NCBI GenBank assembly: GCA_028287665.1
Contig: JAQBPF010000094.1
Location: 1-7,456, forward strand
Length of the DNA stretch: 7,456 bases
DNA from: Deinococcus sp.
GTDB taxonomy: Bacteria > Deinococcota > Deinococci > Deinococcales > Deinococcaceae
Reading direction: 5' to 3'
The notes under the pieces are model-generated. The model made no database searches and had not been told where the DNA came from. It worked only from the letters and a program-made list of their open reading frames with translations. Position 1 is the first letter of the stretch. Each line of letters starts with the position of its first letter. The translations under genes were made by a program, and so were the position numbers. Of the stretch, positions 1 through 7,319 are shown piece by piece.

Positions 1-813
1 TTGCTGCTGGGCCTCAGCTATCCGCTGGTGCGGCTGGGGCTGCTGGCCTCGGGCCTCACGGCGCTGCTGGCGTTCGGCCTCAATAGCCTCGGTGCAGAAG
101 GCTTCAAGCCCCTCGAAGGCCTGGCCCTGATCGCCGCCGTCACCTTTCCGTCGTTGGGGCTGGTGCTGCGGCGCAGGCGTGTCTCGGACTGGTTTCTGGC
201 AACTGGCCTGAGTTTGGCGGGCGTGCTGTTCGTGTCGGCGCTGGGGGCCAACGGCAACTCCATGATCGGTCTGGATCCCTTCCGGGGCGTGGGCCTCACG
301 CTGTTGCTGCCGCTGGTGTTGGTCGGGGCCAGCTTCCTGCCGCGTCAGGACATCCGCAAAACCGCAGGGGACATCTACAATTCGCCCATCAAGCTCGGAG
401 ACATCGTGGTGATGGGCCTCGGCCTCGCCGTGTTCGCGCTGGTCTTCTTGCGCCGGGGCAATACCAGTTCGGTGGGTGTCAGCGACGCCGAAAAAGAAGT
501 GCGCCAGAACCTGCAAGACTCCATCATTCGCCCACGCTTCAAGGAACTGGCTGGACATCCGCTGGCGCTGTTGGGCCTCAGCGGAACCTTGCCGGGCTAT
601 TTCAGCACCCTGGTGTTGCTGGGCGGCGTGATCGGTCAGGCCAGCCTGCTCAACACCTTCTCGCACTTCCATACCCCCCTGCTGATCAGCGCCGCCCGCT
701 GCTTTATCGGCCTCGGTGTGGGTCTGGTGGCCGGATATGTGGTGATCTGGCTGGTGCAGCAGGCCATGCGCCTCTGGAGCAGCTACGGCACCCGCCGCGC
801 GGTGCAGGCATGA
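1..813 (+). CDS. DUF5693 family membrane protein, C-terminal part (5' end outside window)
   Basis: The frame is open from base 1, so this is the C-terminal 270 residues of a longer protein and the TTG at base 1 need not be its start. It is very hydrophobic, with about seven likely membrane segments (roughly residues 5-30, 38-56, 63-84, 97-113, 133-151, 187-215 and 235-258). A polar stretch between the fifth and sixth carries RRGN (about 150-153) and RPRFKELAGHP (about 177-187), which resembles the family's conserved R-P-R-x-K-E...GHP block. DUF5693 proteins are uncharacterised integral membrane proteins, often encoded next to csaB. Here the stop overlaps the csaB start (ATGA), implying one operon and translational coupling. 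A role in export or modification of the cell-wall polymer acted on by CsaB is inferred from context only. Family assignment rests on motif memory and neighbourhood. Confidence 0.78.
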   Translation: MLLGLSYPLVRLGLLASGLTALLAFGLNSLGAEGFKPLEGLALIAAVTFPSLGLVLRRRRVSDWFLATGLSLAGVLFVSALGANGNSMIGLDPFRGVGLTLLLPLVLVGASFLPRQDIRKTAGDIYNSPIKLGDIVVMGLGLAVFALVFLRRGNTSSVGVSDAEKEVRQNLQDSIIRPRFKELAGHPLALLGLSGTLPGYFSTLVLLGGVIGQASLLNTFSHFHTPLLISAARCFIGLGVGLVAGYVVIWLVQQAMRLWSSYGTRRAVQA

Positions 814-1781
814 AGGTGACCGTCAGCGGCTATTACGGCTTTGGCAACACGGGTGATGAGGCCATTGCGCTGGCCATTACCCGTGAGCTCAAGCACCGGG
901 GCCACCGGCCACTGCTGCTTTCCAACACCCCCGATGAGACGGCCCAGACTTACGGCTGCGAGAGTGCCCCGCGCATGAAACCGGCAGGTGTGTTGAGGGC
1001 ATTGGCCCGCTCGGGAACCGTGTTGTCGGGGGGCGGGGGCCTGCTGCAAGACAAAACCAGCGCCCGCACACTGACCTATTACCTGGGGGTCATCCGGCTG
1101 GCGCGGCTGCTGGGCAAGCGCGTGGTGATTTTTAACCAGAGCATCGGGCCGCTGAGCCCGGAAGGTGGCCGCAAGGTGGCGTCGGCCCTGCGCGGTATCC
1201 GCGTCATCGTGCGCGACCGGGGCAGTCTGGACACCCTGCAGTCTCTCGGGATTACCGGTGAGTTGGGCGGCGACCCGGCCCTCCTGCTGCATCCCTCTTC
1301 CGGTCTGACCCGCCAACCCGAGCGGGTCATCATTGCTCCCCGTGGCGACGTGACCGATGCCACCGAGCGCCTCAAGACCGTGACCGCCCGCCTGCAGGCC
1401 CTGGGCCGCCGGGTCGTGGCCCTCAGCTTTATGCCCGACCATGATGACGCCGCTGCCCGGAGCCTCGGGGCCGATGAAGTGCTGAGCACCAGAGACCCGC
1501 AGGTGGCGCTGGACGCCATCGCTGCCAGCGGCTTTGTGATCGGCGTGCGCCTGCATGCGGTGATTCTGGCGGCGGCGGCGGGCGTTCCCTTTGTGGGCGT
1601 GGCCTATGATCCCAAGGTTCAGGGCTTTTGTGCCGACGCGGGCGCACCCTTTCATCCCACCGCGCTGGACGCCCAGGAGGTGTGCCATCAGGCGTACACC
1701 CGCACCGCGCCCGACTGGAATGCCGTGGCCGAGATGAAGGACCGAGCAGAAGACAGTTTTACGCGGGCGCTGAAAAACTAG
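810..1781 (+). CDS. csaB: Polysaccharide pyruvyl transferase CsaB
   Basis: A 323-residue protein of the polysaccharide pyruvyl transferase family. CsaB transfers pyruvate from phosphoenolpyruvate to the secondary cell-wall polymer, and the ketal is what SLH-domain S-layer proteins bind, so it acts at the cytoplasmic face during polymer assembly. Visible family marks are the N-terminal GYYGFGNTGDEAI (7-19), SGGGGLLQD (73-81), the NQSIGPL segment (109-115), RDRGS (135-139), GGDPALLL (153-160), and the C-terminal GVRLHAVILAAAAGVPF (245-261) followed by YDPKVQGF (266-273). Two GT-B-like halves fit this length. The start ATG overlaps the preceding stop as ATGA, so translation is probably coupled to the DUF5693 gene. 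The gene ends just before a strong hairpin terminator. In Thermus, CsaB-dependent pyruvylation anchors the S-layer; the same role here is inferred. The family is certain, the exact substrate less so. Confidence 0.93.
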   Translation: MKVTVSGYYGFGNTGDEAIALAITRELKHRGHRPLLLSNTPDETAQTYGCESAPRMKPAGVLRALARSGTVLSGGGGLLQDKTSARTLTYYLGVIRLARLLGKRVVIFNQSIGPLSPEGGRKVASALRGIRVIVRDRGSLDTLQSLGITGELGGDPALLLHPSSGLTRQPERVIIAPRGDVTDATERLKTVTARLQALGRRVVALSFMPDHDDAAARSLGADEVLSTRDPQVALDAIAASGFVIGVRLHAVILAAAAGVPFVGVAYDPKVQGFCADAGAPFHPTALDAQEVCHQAYTRTAPDWNAVAEMKDRAEDSFTRALKN

Positions 1782-1786
1782 GCACC

Positions 1787-1844
1787 AAAAAAGGAAGGTG
1801 TGGCCCGTGGAAACATTCAGTTCGCGGGCCACACTCCTTTTCTT
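1787..1844. terminator. Bidirectional intrinsic terminator between convergent genes
   Basis: A perfect 10-bp stem, GTGTGGCCCG (1798-1807) with CGGGCCACAC (1825-1834), extends outward through AAAAGGA (1789-1795) paired with TCCTTTT (1835-1841), leaving a two-base bulge (A1796, G1797). The loop is about 13-17 bases. On the plus strand the stem ends in TTTTCTT. On the minus strand it ends in six Ts (complement of A1787-A1792). It starts 5 bases after the csaB stop and lies 5-6 bases beyond the stop of the convergent thioesterase gene, so it can terminate both transcripts. Confidence 0.93.
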
Positions 1845-1849
1845 GAGGG

Positions 1850-2314
1850 TCAGGCCCCGTGCGTCACGACATTGCAGGTGCAGCGGGCCAGCGTTGTCGT
1901 GCGGCCTTTTTCGTCCTTCATCTCCACGGTCCAGACCATCACCGTGCGGCCCCGGTACACCAGCAGCGCCTCTGCCATCACCCAACCCTCAGAGATGCCG
2001 CGTACATGCGTGCCGTTCAGGTCTACCCCCACGCCAAACTGCGTTCTGGGGTCTACATTCAAGAAACTGCCGAGGCTCGCCAGTTCTTCGGCCAGCGCCA
2101 GGCTCGCGCCGCCGTGCAGCCGTCCGGTGGGCTGGCGGTTGCCCTCGACGGGCATGCGGTCGGTCAGGCGTTCACGGGTTACGCTCAGCAACTCTATGCC
2201 GAGGCGTTGGCCGAGTGTGCCGCTGAGCTTGCCCATGCGCCCCGCCAATTCTTCCGGCGAGAGGCGGGCGAATTCTTCGGGCGTTGGAATTTGAATATCG
2301 GGGTGCAGGGTCAT
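1850..2314 (-). CDS. YdiI/MenI-like hotdog-fold acyl-CoA thioesterase (PaaI superfamily)
   Basis: A 154-residue single-domain hotdog thioesterase. The helix motif GRLHGGASLALAEELAS (64-80) matches the catalytic segment of E. coli YdiI (HGGAS...LAE), making Glu76 the likely catalytic acid. MPVEGNRQPTG before it, LNGTHVRGISEG (99-110) and the VW...DEKGR block (127-138) also align with that family. Members hydrolyse acyl-CoA thioesters in the cytosol; YdiI/MenI acts on 1,4-dihydroxy-2-naphthoyl-CoA in menaquinone synthesis, while others act on phenylacetate-pathway or aromatic acyl-CoAs. The substrate cannot be fixed from sequence. The ATG at 2314 was chosen because family homology begins just after it; it lacks a Shine-Dalgarno but overlaps the stop of a small upstream ORF (ATGA) and lies 7 bases after TACCAT. 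An ATG at 2323 is possible. The in-frame GTG at 2386 is unlikely because its leader is unlike the family. Confidence 0.85.
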   Translation of the reverse strand: MTLHPDIQIPTPEEFARLSPEELAGRMGKLSGTLGQRLGIELLSVTRERLTDRMPVEGNRQPTGRLHGGASLALAEELASLGSFLNVDPRTQFGVGVDLNGTHVRGISEGWVMAEALLVYRGRTVMVWTVEMKDEKGRTTTLARCTCNVVTHGA

Positions 2315-2379
2315 GGGGGGCATGGTAGAGCAGAGCCGAGGGCGATGACGGAGGGTCTGAGGCCTCTGCCAAAGAACAT
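2311..2379 (-). CDS. Possible 22-codon leader ORF upstream of the thioesterase
   Basis: On the minus strand, GGAGG (2390-2386) stands 6 bases before an ATG at 2379. The ATG opens a 22-codon frame (starting MFFGRGLRPS, ending PCPP) whose TGA overlaps the thioesterase ATG at 2314 as ATGA. The thioesterase start has no ribosome-binding site of its own, so this ORF could deliver ribosomes by reinitiation. The peptide has no recognisable domain. The arrangement is visible in the sequence; its translation is inference. The alternative is chance, with the thioesterase translated from a leaderless mRNA. Confidence 0.4.
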   Translation of the reverse strand: MFFGRGLRPSVIALGSALPCPP

Positions 2380-2474
2380 CCCCCACCTCCGAAAAGGGCA
2401 GGGGATGAAGCAGGAGAATTCAGGGGCCGCTTGAAACCACCAGACAACTTTCAGACGCTGGGTCCTGGGTTATT

Positions 2475-2536
2475 TCGGCGGTCGGCCCAGCGGTACACGG
2501 CCATTCCAGCCTCTACCGAAGAGAACCGACCGCCGA
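2475..2536. repeat. Nested inverted repeat in the intergenic region
   Basis: A perfect 11-bp inverted repeat, TCGGCGGTCGG (2475-2485) and CCGACCGCCGA (2526-2536), encloses a second pair, CGGTA (2491-2495) with TACCG (2514-2518), and a third short pair, GGC (2499-2501) with GCC (2509-2511). The three are properly nested, so the strand can fold into one long interrupted hairpin on either strand. It lies about 40 bases beyond the amidohydrolase stop. No U-tract follows on the minus strand, so it is not a standard terminator. It could be a dispersed repeat unit, an mRNA 3'-end stabiliser or a structured RNA. Confidence 0.6.
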
Positions 2537-2576
2537 GCAGTTGCTCAGATGTGGAGGCGGCTGCAGGCTGGCAGGT

Positions 2577-3755
<1,179 letters not shown>

Positions 3756-3761
3756 GCGTGT

Positions 3762-3791
3762 AGGGTAGACCATTTAAACGTAAGCAAACAA
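3762..3791 (-). promoter_or_regulatory. Leaderless-type promoter of the amidohydrolase gene
   Basis: On the minus strand, TTGTTT (3791-3786) and TACCCT (3767-3762) are separated by 18 bases, and the -10 box is followed after 6 bases by the ATG at 3755. This spacing puts the transcription start at or next to the A of the start codon. The -35 match is only TTG. The -35 box lies inside the T-tract of the upstream gene's terminator, so the two signals overlap. Confidence 0.55.
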
Positions 3792-3814
3792 CAAAACCCC
3801 AGCACTCGCTGGGG
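3785..3814 (-). terminator. Intrinsic terminator of the stress-protein gene
   Basis: On the minus strand a perfect 7-bp GC-rich stem, CCCCAGC (3814-3808) and GCTGGGG (3803-3797), closes a GAGT tetraloop and is followed at once by TTTTGTTGTTT. It begins about 29 bases beyond the stop of the gene at 4442-3843. This is a textbook Rho-independent terminator. Confidence 0.93.
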
Positions 3815-3842
3815 CTGATATAGGAAGGTGTACTTAAGAAAA

Positions 3843-4442
3843 CTATTTCCCGTCCTGCCCGTCACGTTCGCTGCTCAGGCGGCCTCTTCCTGTCACGTCG
3901 TCAAGCTGGGTGGCTCCATTCTTCCGCATGATGCTCAGGGCTTCGTCGGCCCGCTTGGTGTCGGGGTCCCGGGCAATGACCAGCGTGTGTCCATTTTTCA
4001 TGGCGTCGTAAAAGCGCTCGGCCTGCACGGGGGGCACACCCATACGGCGCAGCAATTTCACGTAATCGCCGTGGTCAGAACCGGCCAACGCACCAAACAG
4101 TCCGCCGAGGCCCGCGCCGCCCAGCGCACCAAAGAGCATGCCGTAAATGCCGCCCAGTTGGTAAATCCGGGTTTCAGGAATGATCAGCAGCAGCAGCCAG
4201 ATGGGAAGCGTGAGGGCCACGCCCGCCAACATGCCGCCCAGAGTGCCGCGAATGACCGAGGCGCTGCCGCCCGGTGCACCCGCCTCGGGGCCCACACCGG
4301 TGGCCTGCGCGATGTCGTCTTCCATGACCACATCGGTGAGGGCAAAGCCGAGGTGATCCCGGTCAAAGCCACGCGCCTTGAGAGCTTCGAGGGCGCTCTT
4401 GGCCTGTGTAGGCTCGCGGAAGACAGCAATGACACTTTCCAT
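3843..4442 (-). CDS. YflT/GSP17M-like general stress protein with glycine-rich hydrophobic core
   Basis: A 199-residue protein. The N-terminus, VIAVFREPTQAKSALEALKARGF (about 4-26), has the look of the YflT/general-stress-protein 17M fold, in which a beta-strand leads into a helix that reads as an 'add a residue, pair it' pattern. The centre (about 58-121) is strongly hydrophobic and glycine-rich. A likely membrane segment covers about 72-89, and GxxxG-type repeats (GALGGAGLGGLFGALAG, 105-121) form a probable glycine zipper. A second alpha/beta unit follows (about 122-175: YVKLLRRMGVPP...HTLVIARDP), ending in a charged tail. Its biochemical function is not known; relatives are stress-induced. 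The ATG at 4442 was chosen because the N-terminal strand begins there and a candidate promoter lies just upstream. An ATG at 4460 would fall within that promoter's -10 box. The gene is monocistronic, ending at its own terminator. Confidence 0.82.
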   Translation of the reverse strand: MESVIAVFREPTQAKSALEALKARGFDRDHLGFALTDVVMEDDIAQATGVGPEAGAPGGSASVIRGTLGGMLAGVALTLPIWLLLLIIPETRIYQLGGIYGMLFGALGGAGLGGLFGALAGSDHGDYVKLLRRMGVPPVQAERFYDAMKNGHTLVIARDPDTKRADEALSIMRKNGATQLDDVTGRGRLSSERDGQDGK

Positions 4443-4458
4443 ATGCTGTCTTTTTAGC

Positions 4459-4487
4459 ATGAGAGCTGCCCCGGATGTGAGGGACAA
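4459..4487 (-). promoter_or_regulatory. Candidate promoter of the stress-protein gene
   Basis: On the minus strand, TTGTCC (4487-4482) and TCTCAT (4464-4459) each match four of six consensus positions, with an ideal 17-base spacer. The predicted transcription start near 4452 leaves a leader of only about 10 bases before the ATG at 4442. An overlapping alternative -10 is the extended TGCTAAAAA just downstream. The sequence match is moderate and no operator is evident. Confidence 0.4.
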
Positions 4488-4586
4488 ACTTCTGCGGAGT
4501 TGAGCCGACCTTCGCCAAGAGAGGCGAACTGGGGGAAGCGGGGGTACAAGGGTACTTTCGGCCCTAGCACACCGCGCTGCACTTCC

Positions 4587-4592
4587 TATACT
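4587..4592 (+). promoter_or_regulatory. -10 box of a leaderless promoter for the prenyl synthase
   Basis: TATACT, five of six matches to TATAAT, is followed by exactly six bases (GAGAAG) and then the ATG at 4599. A transcription start at that A would give an mRNA with no 5' leader. No good -35 is present; CTAGCA at 4564-4569 is at 17-base spacing but weak. GAGAAG abuts the ATG, too close to serve as a ribosome-binding site, which supports leaderless translation and this start codon. Confidence 0.65.
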
Positions 4593-4598
4593 GAGAAG

Positions 4599-5573
<975 letters not shown>

Positions 5574-5599
5574 ATTGAGTGCGGTCATTGGGTGTGGTC

Positions 5600-5626
5600 G
5601 CGGGGCCAGGAGAGCGTGACCCCCGC
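5600..5626 (+). terminator. Weak hairpin after the prenyl synthase gene
   Basis: GCGGGG (5600-5605) can pair with CCCCGC (5621-5626) around a 14-base loop, 27 bases past the stop. No T-tract follows, so it could be a Rho-assisted 3' end or mean nothing. Confidence 0.25.
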
Positions 5627-5822
5627 CGCTTACCCCCTCTACTCCAGTGCACCTCCCGTCCCAATTGACCGGACAGCCTTTTTGGGCCAGACTGACCCGC
5701 CGCCCTTCTCGTTTGGAAGGTGGTGGCAAGGGCTGGCTTCGCACTCACACGCTCTGGAAACGCTTCACCGTTTTCGCGTGCCTGTGGAGCTTTTCTGGTT
5801 CTTCTGAGCTGGAAGTGGCCGC

Positions 5823-5867
5823 ATGGGCAGGCGCTGGGGGTAGGCCACAGTCTTCACGCTTGCCCAT
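5823..5867. promoter_or_regulatory. 11-bp stem-loop upstream of gdh
   Basis: ATGGGCAGGCG (5823-5833) pairs with CGCTTGCCCAT (5857-5867) over eleven positions, ten Watson-Crick and one G-U, with a 23-base loop. Within the loop a short CTG/CAG pair may extend it. Only TTTGTCT follows, so terminator activity would be weak. It lies about 93 bases before the start codon and touches the -35 zone of the candidate promoter, so it may be an operator or a structured element rather than a 3' end. Confidence 0.45.
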
Positions 5868-5886
5868 TTGTCTATGCGTGTATGCT
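5860..5886 (+). promoter_or_regulatory. Candidate gdh promoter
   Basis: TATGCT (5881-5886) is a plausible -10 box of the TANNNT type. The nearest -35-like hexamer is TTGCCC (5860-5865), but the spacer is only 15 bases, shorter than ideal. If used, it gives a 5' leader of about 67 bases that contains the small TTACCG/CGGTAA hairpin and the ribosome-binding site. Confidence 0.3.
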
Positions 5887-5916
5887 CTGGTTGCCTCACA
5901 ATTGCACCGCCTTTTT

Positions 5917-5932
5917 TTACCGACAACGGTAA
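5917..5932. promoter_or_regulatory. Small palindrome just before the gdh ribosome-binding site
   Basis: TTACCG (5917-5922) and CGGTAA (5927-5932) form a perfect 6-bp inverted repeat around ACAA, directly after seven Ts and 12 bases before AAGGAG. It could be an operator half-site pair or a leader hairpin near the ribosome-binding site. No regulator can be named. Confidence 0.35.
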
Positions 5933-5959
5933 CTCACTACCTCTAAGGAGAACTCTGGA

Positions 5960-7204
5960 ATGAGGGCATCAGGACTCAATTGGCAAGGCCTCATGGAGCA
6001 GCTCCAAGACGCTTTGCCCTACTGCGCGGTCAGCGATCAGTCGTTGGCCTATTTCAAGTACCCCAAACGCACCCTGAGCGTAAATCTACCCGTGAGGATG
6101 GACGACGGCCAGATCCGCGTCTTCCGGGGCTACCGCACGGTTCACAGCACGGCGCGTGGCCCCAGCATGGGCGGCGTCCGTTTTAAAGCGGGCCTGAATG
6201 CCCATGAATGTGAGGTTCTGGCCGCCATCATGACCCTCAAGGCGGCGGTGGCCGATCTGCCGCTGGGCGGCGCAAAAGGGGGCGTGGACGTTGATCCGGC
6301 GACCCTTTCACCTGGAGAGCTGGAAGGGCTGACGCGCCGCTATACCAGCGAACTCGTTGATCTGATCGGCAAGAACGAGGACATCCTGGCCCCCGACGTG
6401 GGCAGCGACGCGCAGGTCATGGCCTGGATTCTGGACACCTACGGCGAGAACACGGGCGAAACCGTGAGCGGCGTGGTGGTGGGCAAACCCATTCCACTGG
6501 GCGGCAGCTACGCCAGCAAGGATGCACGGGGCCGCAGCGCCGCGCTGGTGGCGGGCCGCGTGCTGAAAGAACACGGCGAGAGCCTGAACCGCGCCCGCGC
6601 CGCCGTCTATGGATTTGGCGACGTGGGCCGCAAGGCCGCCCGCACCCTGGTCGCAGAGGGCGCACTGGTCATTGCCGTGAGCGATCAGGAGGGCGGAACC
6701 TTTGCCAGCGGCGGTCTGGATCTGGAAGCCCTCGCCGCCTACCGGGAGCAGCACGGCAGCGTACAGGGCTTTGCCACCGACATCACCGCCGATGAAGTGA
6801 TCGAGCTGGATGTGGATGTGCTGCTGTTGGCCTACGACTACGGGGCTGTGAACGCCGGAAACGCCCACGCCGTCCGCGCCCGCTACGTGGTGGAGGCCAC
6901 CAACCGCGCCGTGCTGCCCGAAGCCGAACGCTTCCTGAAAGCGCAGGGCGTGACCATTTTGCCCGATCTGGTGGCCTCGATCGGCGGCCTGGTCGTCAAT
7001 TATCTGGAATGGGTACAGGACGCCAGCAACTTCTTCTGGACAGAAACCGAGATTGAAGAGGCGATTGACCTGCGTGTAGACCGGGCCGTAGACGGCGTGC
7101 TCGAATTCATGCGAACCCGCCAGACCGATATGCGGACGGCGGCTTACGCGATGGCTCTGAACAGGCTGCACGAGGCCAGCGTGATGCGAGGCGTGTACCC
7201 GTGA
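5960..7204 (+). CDS. gdhA: Glutamate dehydrogenase-family paralog, probably the GdhA-type regulatory subunit
   Basis: A 414-residue Glu/Leu/Phe/Val dehydrogenase-family protein, started by ATG with AAGGAG 9 bases upstream. The N-terminal catalytic domain keeps the Lys in MTLKAAV (Lys94), the catalytic Lys in [13 protein letters not shown] (Lys106) and the Asp in APDVGSD (Asp146). The Rossmann domain has YGFGDVG (217-223). Residues that grip the glutamate side chain are changed: the Lys of GPxKGG is Met70, and the Ser of the conserved VSYFEW is Asn347. The usual NAGG before it reads SIGG, and the EGANGP motif reads EATNRA (312-317). In Thermus, two adjacent gdh genes encode a leucine-activated complex in which GdhA is regulatory and GdhB catalytic; a second gdh gene follows here after 115 bases. 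A regulatory role, or activity on a different amino acid, is inferred from the pocket changes. Confidence 0.85.
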   Translation: MRASGLNWQGLMEQLQDALPYCAVSDQSLAYFKYPKRTLSVNLPVRMDDGQIRVFRGYRTVHSTARGPSMGGVRFKAGLNAHECEVLAAIMTLKAAVADLPLGGAKGGVDVDPATLSPGELEGLTRRYTSELVDLIGKNEDILAPDVGSDAQVMAWILDTYGENTGETVSGVVVGKPIPLGGSYASKDARGRSAALVAGRVLKEHGESLNRARAAVYGFGDVGRKAARTLVAEGALVIAVSDQEGGTFASGGLDLEALAAYREQHGSVQGFATDITADEVIELDVDVLLLAYDYGAVNAGNAHAVRARYVVEATNRAVLPEAERFLKAQGVTILPDLVASIGGLVVNYLEWVQDASNFFWTETEIEEAIDLRVDRAVDGVLEFMRTRQTDMRTAAYAMALNRLHEASVMRGVYP

Positions 7205-7224
7205 AGCTGGTCTAAAAGACTCAG

Positions 7225-7256
7225 GGCTGGCAAACAGGGATCAATGAGCGCCAGCC
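7225..7256. other. Stem-loop between the two gdh genes
   Basis: GGCTGGC (7225-7231) pairs perfectly with GCCAGCC (7250-7256) around an 18-base loop, 20 bases after the stop. No T-tract follows, so read-through into the next gene is expected. It might set relative transcript levels or stability of the two messages. Confidence 0.4.
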
Positions 7257-7319
7257 ACGGCCCTTCCCAGTCGCTCACACACCACCCCCCCCATCCCCTC
7301 CAGAGGAGGCTCCCCAGCA

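Larger units (their letters stand above)
5574..5959. other. 386-base non-coding region before the gdh genes
   Basis: No convincing gene is present: the short open frames have no ribosome-binding site and no recognisable composition. The region holds a weak GC hairpin near its left end (5600-5626), an 11-bp stem-loop (5823-5867), a possible -10 box TATGCT (5881-5886), a run of seven Ts (5912-5918) running into the 6-bp palindrome TTACCG-ACAA-CGGTAA (5917-5932), and AAGGAG (5945-5950), the ribosome-binding site of the next gene. It is therefore most likely the 3' end of the prenyl synthase unit plus the control region of the glutamate dehydrogenase genes. Confidence 0.7.

Noticed and set aside
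783..1985. 400-codon open frame on the minus strand opposite csaB
   Set aside because: It is antisense to a gene with clear family motifs, its composition (many Gly, His, Arg, Gln) is typical of the complement of GC-rich codons, and it crosses the bidirectional terminator.
4500..4598. Upstream TTG start for the prenyl synthase
   Set aside because: The extra 33 residues are low-complexity, lack family similarity, and span the TATACT promoter box.
5917..5932. Radiation/desiccation response motif of Deinococcus
   Set aside because: TTACCG-ACAA-CGGTAA is palindromic but does not match the known 17-base RDRM pattern in its core or spacing.
5592..5946. Short open frames in the region before gdh
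   Set aside because: They overlap in several frames, have no ribosome-binding site, and their Cys/Trp/Phe-rich translations look like translated non-coding DNA.
6308..7171. 287-codon open frame on the minus strand opposite the first gdh gene
   Set aside because: Antisense shadow of a gene whose catalytic motifs are intact; no domain and no start signal.
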